Origin: Chromatiaceae bacterium
GTDB lineage: Bacteria; Pseudomonadota; Gammaproteobacteria; Chromatiales; Chromatiaceae
Reading direction: 5' to 3'
DNA length: 7,594 nt
Assembly (NCBI GenBank): GCA_016880695.1
Contig: JAEHCY010000089.1
Span: 1-7,594 of the forward strand
Part shown: piece after piece, positions 5,444 through 7,594 of the stretch
Position numbering within the stretch: the stretch's first letter is position 1
How the letters are laid out: the number at the start of each line of letters is the position of its first letter
Position numbers and translations under genes: made by a program
Notes under the pieces: model-generated
Databases searched by the model: none
Told to the model about the DNA's origin: nothing
The model's input: the letters and a program-made list of their open reading frames with translations, nothing else

Positions 5444-7414
5444 TCATAGCGCCGCCTGACGAGGGACCTCGCGGGGGGCGACAACCGCAAGTCCCCGCGC
5501 GCCGAACGGGGACAGGCCGGTGATCCGCTCCGCCTCGGCGGGGGGACTATAGAGAAGCCCCTGGGCCTCGTCGCACCCCTCCGCCAGGGCTAAGCGGTGC
5601 TGGGCTTCGCTCTGCACCCCCTTGGCCACGACGCGAAGCCCCAGGGCCCGGGCCATCGCCACCGTGGCCCGCAGAACGGCCGGTTGATTCCCCTGGCCCC
5701 CGGCGCTGGCGTTCAGCTCCGCCTGGATCTTCAGGCGCCGGAAGCCATAGCGCACGAGATCGGAGAGGGAGAAGGATGCGCTGCCGAAATCATCGATGAT
5801 CAATCCACAACCGAGCTCCTGGAGCTCGGCGAGGTTGCGCCAGCCGACCGCGTCACAATCGCGCAGGATCGGCTCGGCGATCTCCAGCTCCAGCCGTCCA
5901 GAATCGGCCCCCGACTGCTCGAGGATGGCGGTGAGGCGGCGGCTGAAGTCGGGCCGGAGGATCTGCGGCCTTGAGAGGTTCACGGAAACCGAGAGCCCCT
6001 GGCTCCCATCGTGTGCCCACTCGACCAACTGACGGCAGGCCTCGCGCAGGGTCCACTCCCCGATCCGGTCGATGACGCCGGTCACCTCCGCCAGATGCAG
6101 AAACCGCCCCGGGAAAACCAGACCTAACTCCGGATGGCGCCAGCGTAACAGGGCCTCCACCGCCACCAGAGCGCCGTCGCGGAGATCGAACAGCGGTTGA
6201 TAGAGGAGCATCAACTGCCCGGCGTCCGCCGCCTCGCGCAGGCGCAACTCCATGGCGTACCGCTCGGCCGCCAGATCCGTGAGCTGCGGGGTGAAGAAGC
6301 GGAATCCGCCACCCCCCTGCTGCTTGGCGCGGTACATGGCGGCATCCGCCTGTTTGAGCAGGACACCCGCATCGGTACCCTCATCGGGAAACAGGGTCGC
6401 ACCGATGCTGGCCGAGAGGCGGAACTCGTAGCCCCGCAGCGAAAAGGCCTCGTCGAACACCCCGGCGAGCTTGCGGGCCACGCTGGCCGCCTGCTCGGGC
6501 TCCTTGAGCTGCTCGACGATGACCGCGAACTCGTCTCCGCCGATCCTGGACACCAGGTCTTCCCGGCGGGAGATCTTGCGAAACCGCTGCGCCGCCCGGA
6601 TCAGCAGCTCGTCGCCGACCTGGTGACCCAGGCTGTCGTTGATCGCCTTGAAGCGATCGAGATCGATGAACAGGAGCGCCCCGCTCAAACCCGAGCGCTG
6701 CGACCGACGGATGGCCCGCTCCAAACGGTCGCGGAACAGCGCCCGGTTGCTCAGGCCGGTGAGCGGGTCGTGGGTCCCCACGTGGTTGCGCCCCTGCGGC
6801 CCATGGCCCCGTTCCACCAGCTCCGTGAGACAGACCACAAAGAAGGCGGCTTCGGCCTTGTGGTCGCTCACCCGATAGAGGCTGACCCTTGCGGGCGTCT
6901 CACCGCCGCGAGCGTCACAGATCCGCAGCTCACCGCTCCACACCCCTTCCCTGGCCACCTCCGACCACATCAGCCCCGGCGGAGGCTCCGCCTCGCTGGG
7001 ACTGGTGAGAAAACCGATCTCCCGCCCCAGCATCTGCTCGGCCTCCAGGCCGGTCAGCCGCACAGCGAGCGGGTTGGCGGCCACCACCCGCCGGGCGCCA
7101 TCGAGCACGAGCATCGCGGGGTTGATGTCCCCGGCGTGGGACGGCACTCGGGGCAACTCATCGGCGATGCTGCCCCCCTCCAGGGCATGGCCAATGCGCT
7201 GAGCGAGCCGCGGTTGGCTAGACTCGCCCGCCGCGGCGGGAAGCGGCCCACCCACCGCTTGATGAACCGCCTCCAGATCCGCCTCGATCTCCCAGTAGGT
7301 CTGATCCACCCGATCGAGGAAGCGCCGCCAGGCGTCGGCGTCTTTGGGAAGGTGGCCGGGGCCGCAACCGAGCTCCTTGAGCTGCCGCTCCAATAGGGGA
7401 TGGATCACCGGCAT
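5444..7414 (-). CDS. PAS-GGDEF-EAL cyclic-di-GMP signalling protein with degenerate EAL domain
   Basis: This 656-residue, apparently soluble protein makes or senses c-di-GMP; there is no signal peptide or membrane helix. Residues 1-50 are a helical N-terminal segment often seen ahead of sensor domains. A PAS-like domain spans about 95-200 (MLVLDGARRVVAANPLA, then TGLEAEQMLG). The GGDEF domain (about 213-375) looks active: THDPLTGLSNR, metal residue D251, N259 and D268 for GTP, GGDEF at 292-296, and the inhibitory RxxD site R283-D286. The EAL domain (about 388-635) keeps E420-A421-L422, N479, E511, D541-D542, K562 and Q618. However, the usual AEGVE is AKGVQ (K598, Q601), LKID is LKIQ (Q564), and loop 6 DFGTGYSS is DFGSASFS. 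It is therefore probably a diguanylate cyclase with a non-catalytic EAL domain. The start ATG has GGAGG (7424-7420) at 5-nt spacing. It lies 109 nt after rimI on the same strand. Confidence 0.95.
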   Translation of the reverse strand: MPVIHPLLERQLKELGCGPGHLPKDADAWRRFLDRVDQTYWEIEADLEAVHQAVGGPLPAAAGESSQPRLAQRIGHALEGGSIADELPRVPSHAGDINPAMLVLDGARRVVAANPLAVRLTGLEAEQMLGREIGFLTSPSEAEPPPGLMWSEVAREGVWSGELRICDARGGETPARVSLYRVSDHKAEAAFFVVCLTELVERGHGPQGRNHVGTHDPLTGLSNRALFRDRLERAIRRSQRSGLSGALLFIDLDRFKAINDSLGHQVGDELLIRAAQRFRKISRREDLVSRIGGDEFAVIVEQLKEPEQAASVARKLAGVFDEAFSLRGYEFRLSASIGATLFPDEGTDAGVLLKQADAAMYRAKQQGGGGFRFFTPQLTDLAAERYAMELRLREAADAGQLMLLYQPLFDLRDGALVAVEALLRWRHPELGLVFPGRFLHLAEVTGVIDRIGEWTLREACRQLVEWAHDGSQGLSVSVNLSRPQILRPDFSRRLTAILEQSGADSGRLELEIAEPILRDCDAVGWRNLAELQELGCGLIIDDFGSASFSLSDLVRYGFRRLKIQAELNASAGGQGNQPAVLRATVAMARALGLRVVAKGVQSEAQHRLALAEGCDEAQGLLYSPPAEAERITGLSPFGARGLAVVAPREVPRQAAL

Positions 7415-7523
7415 ACCGACCTCCGTGGCCCTGCCGCTAGGCTGAGCAACCCACCCCGGTCCGCACCTCCACCGCGCCGCGGGGGGCAGGTGGCCACCGG
7501 ACGATTGATCGGTGCAACGTCGG
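7415..7523 (-). other. Intergenic region between rimI and the GGDEF-EAL gene
   Basis: This 109-nt GC-rich gap carries the Shine-Dalgarno GGAGG (7424-7420) of the downstream gene and a perfect 10-bp palindrome, GGTGGCCACC (7489-7498), shortly after the rimI stop. I see no T-run or convincing promoter, so read-through from rimI is possible but not shown. Confidence 0.5.
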
Positions 7524-7594
7524 TCACACCAGCGCCTTGGTCATCACCAGGGCGTCCTCGCGCCCGGCACCCTTGGGGTAGTAGCCGCGCCGCA
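7524..7594 (-). CDS. rimI: RimI, ribosomal protein S18 N-terminal alanine acetyltransferase, C-terminal fragment
   Basis: Only the last 22 codons and the TGA (7526-7524) are inside the window; the gene continues past the right edge. The visible peptide begins RRGYYP, continues GAGREDALVM and ends TKALV. This matches the RimI C-terminus (E. coli: RRNYYPT, GREDAIIM), where the tyrosine pair and the GREDA turn are strongly conserved. RimI is a cytosolic GNAT-family enzyme that transfers acetyl from acetyl-CoA to the N-terminal alanine of S18. In many gammaproteobacteria it lies near tsaB or other translation genes, which cannot be checked here. The fragment is short, but the motif is distinctive. 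Confidence 0.85.
   Translation of the reverse strand, partial: RRGYYPKGAGREDALVMTKALV

Noticed and set aside
6197..7396. 399-codon plus-strand open frame opposite the GGDEF-EAL gene
   Set aside because: It is fully antisense to a gene with clear domains. Its composition (R, P, H, L, G) reflects GC-rich complementary codons and no domain is visible.

Overview
The window is about 7.6 kb of GC-rich, densely coding bacterial chromosome. The organism is probably a gammaproteobacterium, and the protein style resembles the Chromatiales/Ectothiorhodospiraceae or a Pseudomonas-like lineage. This rests on remembered family resemblance (class I fumarase of the roughly 508-residue type, YhdH/AcuI, IbaG, RF3, RimI), not on a search. 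I see no insertion sequence, phage gene, CRISPR array, rRNA or tRNA. All complete genes look intact.

Layout. Positions 1-364 are non-coding, relatively A+T-rich at the left end, with a probable promoter close to the first gene. Two plus-strand genes follow as a tight operon with a 4-nt gap: a [4Fe-4S] class I fumarate hydratase (365-1891) and a YhdH/AcuI-type NADPH-dependent reductase (1896-2894). A convergent, hairpin- and C-rich stretch (about 2883-2993) separates them from a run of minus-strand genes. Read in transcription order from the right edge, that run is: the last 22 codons of rimI (7594-7524), a PAS-GGDEF-EAL cyclic-di-GMP protein (7414-5444), peptide chain release factor 3 prfC (5294-3711), the BolA-family gene ibaG (3570-3328), and a conserved-looking 75-residue protein of unknown function (3221-2994). 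The gaps between the minus-strand genes are 106-149 nt, so they are not translationally coupled. Several may have their own promoters.

How the genes fit together. Fumarase and AcuI are both central carbon enzymes. Their spacing and the Shine-Dalgarno inside the fumarase 3' end indicate co-transcription. RimI (acetylation of ribosomal protein S18) and RF3 (release-factor recycling) are translation functions. IbaG belongs to the BolA family associated with Fe-S cluster handling. The signalling protein sits between translation genes with no obvious functional tie.

The observation most worth following is in the PAS-GGDEF-EAL protein. Its cyclase domain looks complete, including the RxxD inhibitory site. 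Its EAL domain keeps the EAL signature but has lost the conserved AEGVE glutamates (now AKGVQ), the Asp of LKID (now LKIQ) and the normal loop-6 sequence. It is therefore predicted to be a diguanylate cyclase with a non-catalytic, possibly ligand-sensing, EAL domain. I found no convincing new multi-gene system. The rest is ordinary housekeeping sequence with a few small structured intergenic elements.
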